From Candidatus Saccharimonadia bacterium (GTDB lineage: Bacteria > Patescibacteriota > Saccharimonadia > Saccharimonadales > 2-12-FULL-41-12): DNA of 17,113 nt. The stretch is from NCBI GenBank assembly GCA_023263015.1, contig JALQXV010000045.1:1-17113 (forward strand). The letters are read 5' to 3'. Positions within the stretch are counted from its first letter, which is position 1, and each line of letters starts with the position of its first letter. The notes below the pieces were generated by a model. It saw only the letters and a program-made list of their open reading frames with translations, searched no databases and was not told where the DNA came from. The position numbers were made by a program, and so were the translations under genes. This document shows, one piece after another, positions 7,631 to 13,647 of the stretch.

Positions 7631-7894
7631 CTATAGTGCCTCCGCATTATCGTCAGACTTATTAGCGTCGTTCTGGGCTTGATTAAGCTCGTTGGCAACA
7701 TCTTTTTCTGATGGACCTTCTTCTTCTGAGTCAGCGTTGATACTAACTGGAGCATCATTTGAGTCAGCGTTCTTTTGAACAACTTGGAATATAGCAAAGC
7801 TTACGCCAGCTAATACGACAACTGACAGGATTATTAGACCCAAATGATGGATCACACCTGATTCAGATGCGCGTAACGATGAAGTTTTTTTCAT
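7631..7894 (-). CDS. Small single-pass membrane protein upstream of the secreted Cys-rich protein
   Basis: An 87-residue protein: a short Lys/Arg/Ser N-terminus, one transmembrane helix at about 14-38, then an acidic Asp/Asn/Glu-rich tail predicted to face outward. An AAAGG site lies about 9 bases before the ATG. It ends two bases before the next gene's start, so the two form an operon. The hydrophobic segment resembles pilin N-termini at first glance but lacks the Gly-Phe cleavage site and Glu5. Function unknown. Confidence 0.78.
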   Translation of the reverse strand: MKKTSSLRASESGVIHHLGLIILSVVVLAGVSFAIFQVVQKNADSNDAPVSINADSEEEGPSEKDVANELNQAQNDANKSDDNAEAL

Positions 7895-7944
7895 TGTTAT
7901 TACCTTTTAAATTTTATTTTTGTTTTTAAGAGAAACTTACCTAG

Positions 7945-7973
7945 AAACTACCATAAGCAAAATCACTAGTCAA
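7945..7973 (-). promoter_or_regulatory. Possible promoter of the 7894-6345 operon
   Basis: On the minus strand TTGACT (five of six for -35) is followed 17 bases later by TAGTTT, a poor -10. It would give a leader of roughly 40-50 bases. It lies in the 132-base gap between divergent genes, where I see nothing else for this strand. Confidence 0.3.
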
Positions 7974-8013
7974 TACCAAAAGATTCTGAGAACTAGCTGA
8001 AACACTCACCGGT

Positions 8014-8019
8014 TATACT
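8014..8019 (+). promoter_or_regulatory. -10 element of the YdjM-like gene, predicting leaderless mRNA
   Basis: TATACT ends 7 bases before the ATG at 8027, so transcription should begin at or within a base of the start codon. No Shine-Dalgarno is present and no -35 is evident. Confidence 0.5.
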
Positions 8020-8026
8020 AAATGTA

Positions 8027-8524
8027 ATGGCAAATTATAAAGGACATATTGCAGGCGGGGTGGTGTGTGGTGCGGTTTACACGTTAGTTTTGTCGCAAAT
8101 ACCGGTTGAACAGTTTGCCGAAGCAGCCGGAATTATAGAAGACTGGCAGGCGTTAGCAGGGCTGTTTATTATAAGTATGCTTTTTGCGCTGTTCCCAGAT
8201 GTCGACACTAACAGTAAAGGGCAGGATATATTCTTTGGGCTAGCATTTGTTGTCGACATTTTACTAATTTTGAACGGTAATATTCAGGCAGCCGCTTACT
8301 TGGGCGTGGTTGCAATGCTACCAATTATTAGCCACCATCGGGGCTGGACTCATACTAAATGGGCAATGCTTATCGTGCCGTCGTTACTCTTGATTGTCCC
8401 GTACTTGTACGATCAAAGCTTGCTCCGTATCGCATTGGTTTGGTATGGCGCCGCTGTTGCTGGCTACTTTAGCCATTTACTGCTTGACGGCTTAATTTGG
8501 AAACGATTTAGAATTAAAAACTAA
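8027..8524 (+). CDS. YdjM/DUF457-like membrane-bound metal-dependent hydrolase
   Basis: A 165-residue integral membrane protein of the YdjM family (LexA-binding, inner membrane-associated putative hydrolases). The family's polar residues are all present among hydrophobic helices: H7 in KGHIAGG, D58 and D60 in FPDVDTNSKG, the H103-H104-R105-G-W-T-H109 signature, and H150 plus D154 in SHLLLDG. These would form a metal site at the membrane face, as proposed for phospholipase-C-like members. Length is typical. No substrate is known for most members. The stop codon abuts the stop of the convergent GIDE-domain gene with no intergenic base. Confidence 0.88.
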   Translation: MANYKGHIAGGVVCGAVYTLVLSQIPVEQFAEAAGIIEDWQALAGLFIISMLFALFPDVDTNSKGQDIFFGLAFVVDILLILNGNIQAAAYLGVVAMLPIISHHRGWTHTKWAMLIVPSLLLIVPYLYDQSLLRIALVWYGAAVAGYFSHLLLDGLIWKRFRIKN

Positions 8525-9247
8525 CTACTTAAAGTGTAGGGCAGTGAATACAACGCCAGCGATTAGTAGTGCAACCCCAGTACCGTAACCTAGGGCACTG
8601 CCACGGCGCTTACTTTGCAGCAGTGTTTCCTTATTCTTGTTGGTCAATATTAAAGGATAATTAGAGTCGTTTCTAAATGTAATCTGATTATTTTCTTCAA
8701 ATACTTGGCCACCAATTGTTTGCTGGGAATTAAGTGGAACGTAAAATTCAATAACGCGCCGTCCACCGCCAAGCGCATCATTTAAAGCACCGAATGCGTT
8801 AACAACGTCGCCGACTGCACCCATGCCTTGAACCTGCGTTTGTATCTGCTGCTGATTGGTTTGTGCTCCGTCAATGTTGGCGTCACGCAAATCAACTGCC
8901 ACGTAGCCGTCTGGCTTTTGGATCCAAAACGGCACCGACGTTGGCATGCCGCTATCAACCGTTTCCCAGCTATGGCTGGTACGACCATCTACATCACGTG
9001 TTTCGCGGTATTCTTCTATGCGATACGAATAATAGACGCACGGCTGTCTGCTATAGGGAGTCTGTAGGGGTTGTGTGGTTGTGACAGTACCACTAAAAAA
9101 TGCAGGAACACCCGCAGACAGTTCGGACACGCTTTGTGAGTCAACGTAAAGACTGTACAGGTCGGTTTTAGAAGAACTTCGATGGCTTAAATATAGAATA
9201 ATCAGGCCGGCAACTATTAGTATGATGCCAAAGATAAGCATAATCAT
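8525..9247 (-). CDS. GIDE (E3 ubiquitin ligase/MULAN-like) domain membrane protein
   Basis: A 240-residue protein with transmembrane helices at both ends (about 2-20 and 220-238) and a beta-rich domain between. The middle resembles the GIDE domain (named from mitochondrial MULAN/MAPL): a short strand with FSGTV, then TPYSRQPCVYYSYRIEE with C70, a divergent loop, FWIQKPDGYVAVDL, and a late IEFYVPLNSQQTIGG strand. Bacterial versions carry no RING finger, and none is present here, so ubiquitin ligase activity should not be assumed. A Gln/Gly/Ala-rich loop (about 128-162) interrupts the domain. The ATG is 6 bases after a TGCTAAACT -10, suggesting leaderless translation. Its role may be envelope related; unknown. 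Confidence 0.72.
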   Translation of the reverse strand: MIMLIFGIILIVAGLIILYLSHRSSSKTDLYSLYVDSQSVSELSAGVPAFFSGTVTTTQPLQTPYSRQPCVYYSYRIEEYRETRDVDGRTSHSWETVDSGMPTSVPFWIQKPDGYVAVDLRDANIDGAQTNQQQIQTQVQGMGAVGDVVNAFGALNDALGGGRRVIEFYVPLNSQQTIGGQVFEENNQITFRNDSNYPLILTNKNKETLLQSKRRGSALGYGTGVALLIAGVVFTALHFK

Positions 9248-9253
9248 AGCAAC

Positions 9254-9262
9254 AGTTTAGCA
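9254..9262 (-). promoter_or_regulatory. Extended -10 of the GIDE-domain gene, predicting leaderless mRNA
   Basis: Minus strand reads TGCTAAACT, a TGn extension with a four-of-six -10, ending 6 bases before the ATG at 9247. No Shine-Dalgarno fits between. Confidence 0.42.
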
Positions 9263-9310
9263 CGGACATTTAGAACTGTAAGTTTATTAACGTCCTCGAT
9301 TTCGGATCAA

Positions 9311-9319
9311 TGCTATAAA
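9311..9319 (+). promoter_or_regulatory. Extended -10 promoter of the SH3b lipoprotein gene
   Basis: TGCTATAAA: a TGn extension plus a five-of-six -10. Transcription should begin near 9326, which places the in-frame ATG at 9323 outside the mRNA and supports the start at 9344. Confidence 0.5.
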
Positions 9320-9343
9320 CGTATGGTAAATCAGGAGAATCAT

Positions 9344-9919
9344 ATGAGACGAACTGTTGAACGAATAATCTTAGGTCGAGGCAAATACGTATTGGCACCA
9401 AGCTTGGCGGCACTGGCATTTGTAGGCACAGGGTGTGGTGACAATGAGGGTTCTAAGACCACAAAATCCAAAACAAGTACTGCGGCAGAGATTAGGGAGC
9501 GACCAGCGCCAACTGGACAGACTGGTGCTGAATTAGCCGCTTCGATCGCTCGCACTAGCAAAGATGTTGAGGGCGATAAAACGGTACCGGCAACATTTTG
9601 TAAAAATACTGATCAGAACCCACAGGCAGTGTATAGTCAAAATCCGGCTCGTTTAATAGTAAATACATTGTGTCAGCCCCCACTCGGCAAACCGGCATCG
9701 TTGTACGAAGAACCGTCATTTGAAAGTGAAAAAGTTGGCAAGGTAGAAGATGGCGATGTTGTTGATGCTATATGTATTGATCCAAACGGACAAAGTACGA
9801 CCAATGTGGACCACAAAGGTTCAGATACGTGGGTAAAAATTTCGTCGGAGGGCGAAACCGGTTTTATTTCGGAAGTTAATCTGGCATTTGTGCGCGACGC
9901 TGACTTTGAACGATGTTAG
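9344..9919 (+). CDS. Putative lipoprotein with C-terminal bacterial SH3-like domain
   Basis: A 191-residue exported protein. The N-terminus has arginines, a hydrophobic stretch (16-29) and C31 in FVGTGC, an imperfect lipobox (Gly rather than Leu/Val at -3), so lipidation is likely but not certain. A polar linker follows, then an SH3b-like domain at about 103-190 showing the usual strands: ASLYEEPSFESEKVGKVEDG, VVDAIC, DTWVKIS, and TGFISEVNL. Bacterial SH3 domains commonly bind peptidoglycan or other wall parts. AGGAG (9332-9336) lies 7 bases before the ATG at 9344; the upstream ATG at 9323 is rejected because it precedes the predicted transcript start. The next gene lies 43 bases downstream on the same strand and may be co-transcribed. 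Confidence 0.82.
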   Translation: MRRTVERIILGRGKYVLAPSLAALAFVGTGCGDNEGSKTTKSKTSTAAEIRERPAPTGQTGAELAASIARTSKDVEGDKTVPATFCKNTDQNPQAVYSQNPARLIVNTLCQPPLGKPASLYEEPSFESEKVGKVEDGDVVDAICIDPNGQSTTNVDHKGSDTWVKISSEGETGFISEVNLAFVRDADFERC

Positions 9920-9962
9920 GCTAGTACAGTAGACCATTAAACTTAATAAGTGGAGATAATTA

Positions 9963-10160
9963 ATGACCGAAGCTCAAGAAACAGTCGATAGCGGCAAAAA
10001 CTTACTAACCTCAATTCGCGATACATGGAACCAATTTACTGGTTTTATTGAACAGATCCCCGGCATCACCGGCTCAATTGGTGACGTAGTTGGCGGACTA
10101 ATTGTCGCCGGCTTAATTGCAATTACCGGTTTTGCGGCATCGCGATTACTTAATAGTTAA
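9963..10160 (+). CDS. Small membrane protein of 65 residues
   Basis: A short protein with an amphipathic N-terminal half and one C-terminal transmembrane helix (about 39-61, Gly/Ala/Ile rich). GGAG (9952-9955) sits 7 bases before the ATG, which supports real translation. It follows the SH3b lipoprotein gene, and its stop overlaps the convergent pilin-like gene's stop by 4 bases. I recognise no family; helper or tail-anchored subunit are guesses. Confidence 0.7.
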   Translation: MTEAQETVDSGKNLLTSIRDTWNQFTGFIEQIPGITGSIGDVVGGLIVAGLIAITGFAASRLLNS

Positions 10161-10762
10161 GGGGTAATCGTAGAAATATTTTTGCCAGCATCCGAGAATT
10201 CTGTACGAACTCTCTCTAGGATTTTTTGATTATTTGGATCTTGAGCACATGGATATTGAGCCAACCCTACGAAGTAAAAGTATTCTCCTATAACTTTTCC
10301 TTTATCAGCTTGTGTATCGCTATACTTCTTTCCGGACTGACGGGGGTCTTCCTTGCCTACAGGTACTCTTGTAATTACAGCAGTAGATGCACTACTGTTT
10401 TTACAGTCTGGCTCAGCATCAAGTGCGCGCGACTTTAAACTAAATGTAATTATATCTGGAGCCGTAGCTATGTCCTTATTATCATAGTATGCATCTTTAA
10501 TAGATTCACTTAACGGGAGCTTGACCCCCATCTCTTGAATAGTAAGAAACGATTGTTGAGCAGGAACTTCTTGTTTAGGAGTAGGCTGTTGTTCCGGCTG
10601 AGTTGCTTCATTATTTGCTATCGGCGTAGATAGATTGACTTGCTTTCTGTTGTCTTGATTGACCTTAAATACGTAAAAACTGATCCCGCCAATGAATAAA
10701 ATTGCAACTACTATAAGCAGACCCTCAACAGTTGAGAAACCACTATTATTGAGCTTTTTCAT
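10157..10762 (-). CDS. Type IV pilin-like protein (class III signal peptide)
   Basis: A 201-residue protein with a clear prepilin leader: MKKLNNSG followed by FSTVE, giving cleavage between G8 and F9, Glu at mature position 5, then an unbroken hydrophobic helix to about residue 35. After a Gln/Pro/Thr-rich linker comes a globular part with two cysteines (EPDC and QYPC) that may form the pilin D-loop disulfide. ATG 10762 is chosen because AGGAG lies 8 bases before it; a GTG at 10771 overlaps that site and is unlikely. A TGATATTAT -10 sits just upstream. Gram-positive-type T4 pili serve twitching, attachment and DNA uptake; nearby comEC makes a minor or competence pilin role plausible. No assembly ATPase or prepilin peptidase is in the window. 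Confidence 0.82.
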   Translation of the reverse strand: MKKLNNSGFSTVEGLLIVVAILFIGGISFYVFKVNQDNRKQVNLSTPIANNEATQPEQQPTPKQEVPAQQSFLTIQEMGVKLPLSESIKDAYYDNKDIATAPDIITFSLKSRALDAEPDCKNSSASTAVITRVPVGKEDPRQSGKKYSDTQADKGKVIGEYFYFVGLAQYPCAQDPNNQKILERVRTEFSDAGKNISTITP

Positions 10763-10782
10763 ATATACCACTCCTTACTGCA

Positions 10783-10791
10783 ATAATATCA
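10783..10791 (-). promoter_or_regulatory. Extended -10 promoter of the pilin-like gene
   Basis: Minus strand TGATATTAT has the TGn extension and a five-of-six -10, without a clear -35. Predicted start is near 10776, right before the AGGAG ribosome site (complement of 10771-10775). Confidence 0.5.
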
Positions 10792-10821
10792 TTCGTCTAG
10801 TTCTTGCGGCAGCTTTTAAGT

Positions 10822-10858
10822 AAAAAAGAAAATAAAAAGACCACCTACAGTTGGTGGT
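10822..10858 (-). terminator. Rho-independent terminator of the tRNA gene
   Basis: On the minus strand ACCACC-loop-GGTGGT (10858-10840) is followed by a long T-rich run (complement of 10822-10839). It begins 9 bases after the encoded CCA. Confidence 0.85.
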
Positions 10859-10866
10859 ATTTAAAT

Positions 10867-10942
10867 TGGTGGGGGCGGTAGGAATCGAACCTACTACCAA
10901 GTGGTTATGAGCCGCCTGCTCTAACCGATGAGCTACGCCCCC
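10867..10942 (-). tRNA. tRNA with CAU anticodon, probably tRNA-Ile2 (lysidine type)
   Basis: A 76-base cloverleaf with encoded CCA. Acceptor stem GGGGGCG/CGCCCCC, D-arm GCTC/GAGC, T-arm GTAGG-TTCGATT-CCTAC, discriminator A. The anticodon loop is CTCATAA (10911-10905), anticodon CAT at 10909-10907. The AGCAGGCG stem start, C32 and AA 3' of the anticodon resemble tRNA-Ile2 genes, whose CAU is changed to lysidine-AU to read AUA codons, more than elongator tRNA-Met, which typically has TTCATA; initiator features (three G:C pairs below the loop) are absent. The anticodon stem has a C29-A41 mismatch where relatives have C-G. Elongator tRNA-Met is the main alternative. Confidence 0.93.
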
Positions 10943-10963
10943 TAAATCTCGGCTAACAGATTG

Positions 10964-10972
10964 AGTATACCA
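10964..10972 (-). promoter_or_regulatory. Extended -10 promoter of the tRNA gene
   Basis: Minus strand TGGTATACT, predicted start near 10957, about 15 bases before the mature 5' end at 10942. No evident -35. It is the same nine bases as the divergent ftsB-like promoter at 10989. Confidence 0.55.
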
Positions 10973-10988
10973 GAAATGACTGGTTAAT

Positions 10989-10997
10989 TGGTATACT
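10989..10997 (+). promoter_or_regulatory. Extended -10 promoter of the FtsB-like gene
   Basis: TGGTATACT with no good -35; predicted start near 11004, leaving about 13 bases before the ATG at 11017 and no Shine-Dalgarno. A weaker TAGAGT at 11003-11008 would give a leaderless start instead. Confidence 0.5.
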
Positions 10998-11016
10998 TGG
11001 GTTAGAGTATTTCGTA

Positions 11017-11454
11017 ATGAAAGAAAATAAAAATATATTTCTCGAAAAATTTAAGCTCATCACCGATGCGCGTGCCTTGGGTTTATTGGCCTTTGGTGCC
11101 ATTGCGTTGCTCATTACGTGGAGTGGTATTAAAGTTGTGCAAACTAACTATGAACTCGATAAAAAGATATCCGTTTCAAAGCAACAAAACGATGTAGCTA
11201 AGTTAGAAAACGAGAACCTTAAATTAAAGAACAAATACTATGAGAGTAACCAGTATTTAGAACTCAGTGCGCGTCGTCAGTTTGGTAAGGCTGCGCCTGG
11301 CGAAAAACTGTACACCATACCAGAAAGTGTTGCTTTAACTAAAACTGTTGAACCGTTGCCGGCACCAGAGCAAGTTGCTTTAGCCGAAGAGGCAGCTAAA
11401 CCCAAACACCAGCAAAACTTTGATGCGTGGATGGAATTCTTATTTACAAATTAA
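11017..11454 (+). CDS. FtsB/DivIC-like septum formation initiator
   Basis: A 145-residue bitopic protein of the FtsB/DivIC family, which joins FtsL and FtsQ/DivIB in the divisome to activate septal wall synthesis. Visible parts: a short cytoplasmic N-terminus, a transmembrane helix at about 20-42, a coiled coil (about 45-75, with the KLENENLKLKNKYYES segment), then YLELSARRQFGKAAPGEKLYTIP, which corresponds to the family's conserved region after the coil. The 50-residue extension ending in a Trp/Phe-rich NFDAWMEFLF segment is longer than E. coli FtsB. No Shine-Dalgarno precedes the ATG. It is followed 34 bases later by the HNH nuclease gene on the same strand, an association that may be only positional. 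Confidence 0.85.
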   Translation: MKENKNIFLEKFKLITDARALGLLAFGAIALLITWSGIKVVQTNYELDKKISVSKQQNDVAKLENENLKLKNKYYESNQYLELSARRQFGKAAPGEKLYTIPESVALTKTVEPLPAPEQVALAEEAAKPKHQQNFDAWMEFLFTN

Positions 11455-11476
11455 GAATTACGTAACCAGTCTGGTC

Positions 11477-11482
11477 TAAGAT
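11477..11482 (+). promoter_or_regulatory. Possible -10 of the HNH nuclease gene, leaderless arrangement
   Basis: TAAGAT (four of six) ends 6 bases before the ATG at 11489. Weak on its own; it counts mainly because the spacing matches other genes here that lack a Shine-Dalgarno. Confidence 0.3.
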
Positions 11483-11488
11483 AGATAT

Positions 11489-12181
11489 ATGAGTCGACAA
11501 ACCTACCGCATAATTTTGGCAGTTGTGCCGTTGATCATTTTAGCTATTGGTTTTGCCTATGATTCACTGCAAAAGCCCGAACAGGGTGCTGTTAAGTCGG
11601 TGGCCGTTCAGGGCTCTCCGGCGATTGATGCCCTAAATAGTTTGCCAATTAAAGGCAAGGCACCAAAAACTGGCTATAGTCGCAGCCAATTTTCTGATGG
11701 CTGGGCGCGTTCTGGCAACTGTGACGTACGTAACGTAATTCTTGGCCGAGACATGACCGAAGTCGTTACTAAATCGGCTACCGATTGCACAGTCATGCAA
11801 GGTAAACTACATGATCCATATACTAATACCGACATAGCTTTTGTCCGCACTAACAGCGAAGCCGTCCAAATTGACCACGTAATCGCACTGTCAGATGCAT
11901 GGCAAACCGGTGCCCAACAAATTACTGCCGATCAGCGCCACAACTTAGCCAATGATCCACTCAACCTTTTAGCTGTCGATGGCCCCACAAACCAAAAGAA
12001 GAGCGATTCCGACGCTGCCAGTTGGCTGCCGCCCAACAAAGACTACCGTTGCCAATACATCGCGCGCCGCATAGCAGTCAAAGTTAAATACCAACTCTGG
12101 ATAACGCAGGCCGACTACAACACCTCCAAAAGCATCTTAGAAAAATGCCCATCGCAGATTCTGCCAGTAGTTAATTCTTAG
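11489..12181 (+). CDS. Membrane-anchored extracellular HNH nuclease (DUF1524 type)
   Basis: A 230-residue protein of the secreted HNH family related to DUF1524/GmrSD C-terminal nucleases, common in actinobacteria. An uncleaved-looking N-terminal hydrophobic helix (about 8-25) would anchor it outside the membrane. The family core is complete: SGNCDVRNVILGRD, then QIDHVIALSDAW with D129-H130 as the metal/general-base pair, QRHNLANDPLNLLAVDG with N159, NQKKSD with N168, and WLPP. Four cysteines (78, 100, 188, 220) are suited to disulfides outside the cell. It should cut DNA, with loose specificity expected. No Shine-Dalgarno precedes the ATG. It lies 26 bases before comEC, suggesting it supplies DNA ends or nucleotides for uptake. 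Confidence 0.9.
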   Translation: MSRQTYRIILAVVPLIILAIGFAYDSLQKPEQGAVKSVAVQGSPAIDALNSLPIKGKAPKTGYSRSQFSDGWARSGNCDVRNVILGRDMTEVVTKSATDCTVMQGKLHDPYTNTDIAFVRTNSEAVQIDHVIALSDAWQTGAQQITADQRHNLANDPLNLLAVDGPTNQKKSDSDAASWLPPNKDYRCQYIARRIAVKVKYQLWITQADYNTSKSILEKCPSQILPVVNS

Positions 12182-12196
12182 CTCATATTGTTTCGT

Positions 12197-12202
12197 TATG
12201 AT
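12197..12202 (+). promoter_or_regulatory. -10 element of comEC, predicting leaderless mRNA
   Basis: TATGAT ends 5 bases before the GTG at 12208; no ribosome site fits in the gap. It lies in the 26 bases after the nuclease stop codon, so comEC may have its own promoter besides readthrough. Confidence 0.42.
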
Positions 12203-12207
12203 GGGCT

Positions 12208-13647
12208 GTGTGGCGCAAAACTCATCGTTCTTGGTTTATTGCTTGGCTCTGCTTGGGCTTCTTGGTTGGTGATGCATTGTGTCTTGTTTACGGCTACGTC
12301 AACACTCCTTTTATATGGATAACCTTTGTGTGTGCCTGTCTAGTTCTGATGTTCCCATATAGGGTGTTATTGCCAACCATAATTATAGTTGGCATGTTCA
12401 TGGGTTTTTGGCGTGGATGTCACTTACTGTCTAATTTAGCTGCCTACAATGAATTTTACGGCGTAGCAGTAACGCTAAAAGGCACAGTTGCGGAGGATGT
12501 GTCGTACGACGAAAAAGGTGGTCAGCGTTATTACCTAAAAAACATTAATATAGGGAGCGCAAGGCTTGGCGGTAAAGTATGGGTTAGCGCAAATAAAAAG
12601 GACATAAAACGAGGTGATATCGTCACTGTTAAAGGCGTTTTGGAGAAAGGTTTTGGTAATGTTTCGGCTGTTATATACAGAGCAACAGTTAATGAAATTA
12701 TTCGAGTCCACCCAGGAGATATTGCTCGTCAAGTACGTGATTGGTTCGCACATGGGATTAGACGAGCTATACCAGAGCCTCAAGTTAGTCTTGGGTTAGG
12801 CTATTTGCTTGGGCAAAAGACAGCTTTGCCAGAAGATCTTGAACAACAAATAAAAGCTACCGGCTTAACTCACGTTGTAGTTGCAAGTGGCTACAATTTA
12901 ACAATTTTAGTTTTATTTAGTCGCCAGTTATTTATGAGAATATCAAAATTCACTGCTACCGTCGCAAGTAGCCTCATGGTGTTCTCATTTATGATGGTGA
13001 CTGGTTTTAGCCCATCAATGTCTAGGGCAGGCTTGGTTGCATTTCTAAGCCTCTTAGTGTGGTATTACGGTCGCAAAATGCACCCGTTCATACTACTGAG
13101 TTTTGCAGCAGCTGTAACTGTTATGATTGAACCTTCATATCTATGGGGTGACCTCGGTTGGTATTTGTCGTTTCTCTCTTTTATTGGTGTTATTGTTTTA
13201 GCCCCATTAGTCCATCAATACTTTTGGCCTAACAAAGAGCCAAGTGCCTTCCGTCAACTGACGGTCGATACCCTAGCAGCGCAGTTCATAACCACACCTA
13301 TAATATTGGGATCATTTGGCATTTTTGCAGTATTTGCACTGCCGGCAAATGCAATGGTTCTGCCACTAGTGCCGTTAGCAATGTTATGTACGTTTCTGGC
13401 GGGTATTGTAGGTATTTTGCTGCCTGCACTAGCTGTGATCGCCGGATTTCCTGCGTACCTTATTCTCAAGTACTCAACGTCGGTTATTCAATTCTGGGCC
13501 GAACTGCCCAATTCACAATTCGAGTTAAAGATTAATTCTAGTTTAATCATCGCTAGCTATATTTTTATTGGGGCACTCATCATCTATCTAAAAAGGAGAA
13601 CCCAGTATGACTTCCGTAACCCAACTTCTAGCTCTGAGCATTTTTAG
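12208..13647 (+). CDS. comEC: ComEC/Rec2 DNA uptake channel lacking the metallo-beta-lactamase domain
   Basis: The inner-membrane channel through which single-stranded DNA enters during natural transformation. Of 479 residues, the first about 75 are membrane helices, followed by the OB-fold DUF4131 region (VTLKGTVAED to VTVKGVLEKG) and the Competence domain from about residue 190: GLGYLLGQKTALP, LTHVVVASGYNLTILV (equivalent of the family's HllaiSG motif), GFSPSMSRAGLVAFLSLLVW, and GDLGWYLSFLSFIGVIVLAP. It ends after the helix bundle; the C-terminal metallo-beta-lactamase-like domain of full-length ComEC (about 750-800 residues) is absent, and no remnant follows because the next gene begins within this one. 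GTG is the start, very close to a -10. The last 41 bases overlap the lamin-tail gene and hold its ribosome site. Confidence 0.93.
   Translation: MWRKTHRSWFIAWLCLGFLVGDALCLVYGYVNTPFIWITFVCACLVLMFPYRVLLPTIIIVGMFMGFWRGCHLLSNLAAYNEFYGVAVTLKGTVAEDVSYDEKGGQRYYLKNINIGSARLGGKVWVSANKKDIKRGDIVTVKGVLEKGFGNVSAVIYRATVNEIIRVHPGDIARQVRDWFAHGIRRAIPEPQVSLGLGYLLGQKTALPEDLEQQIKATGLTHVVVASGYNLTILVLFSRQLFMRISKFTATVASSLMVFSFMMVTGFSPSMSRAGLVAFLSLLVWYYGRKMHPFILLSFAAAVTVMIEPSYLWGDLGWYLSFLSFIGVIVLAPLVHQYFWPNKEPSAFRQLTVDTLAAQFITTPIILGSFGIFAVFALPANAMVLPLVPLAMLCTFLAGIVGILLPALAVIAGFPAYLILKYSTSVIQFWAELPNSQFELKINSSLIIASYIFIGALIIYLKRRTQYDFRNPTSSSEHF

Noticed and set aside
7631..7894. Small membrane protein as a second type IV pilin
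   Set aside because: No Gly-Phe/Met cleavage site and no Glu at mature position 5; only a plain hydrophobic helix.
9323..9343. ATG at 9323 as the lipoprotein start
   Set aside because: It precedes the predicted transcription start and has no ribosome site; ATG 9344 has AGGAG at 7 bases and gives a better signal peptide.
10763..10771. GTG at 10771 as the pilin-like start
   Set aside because: It overlaps the AGGAG that serves ATG 10762, and would lengthen the prepilin leader without reason.
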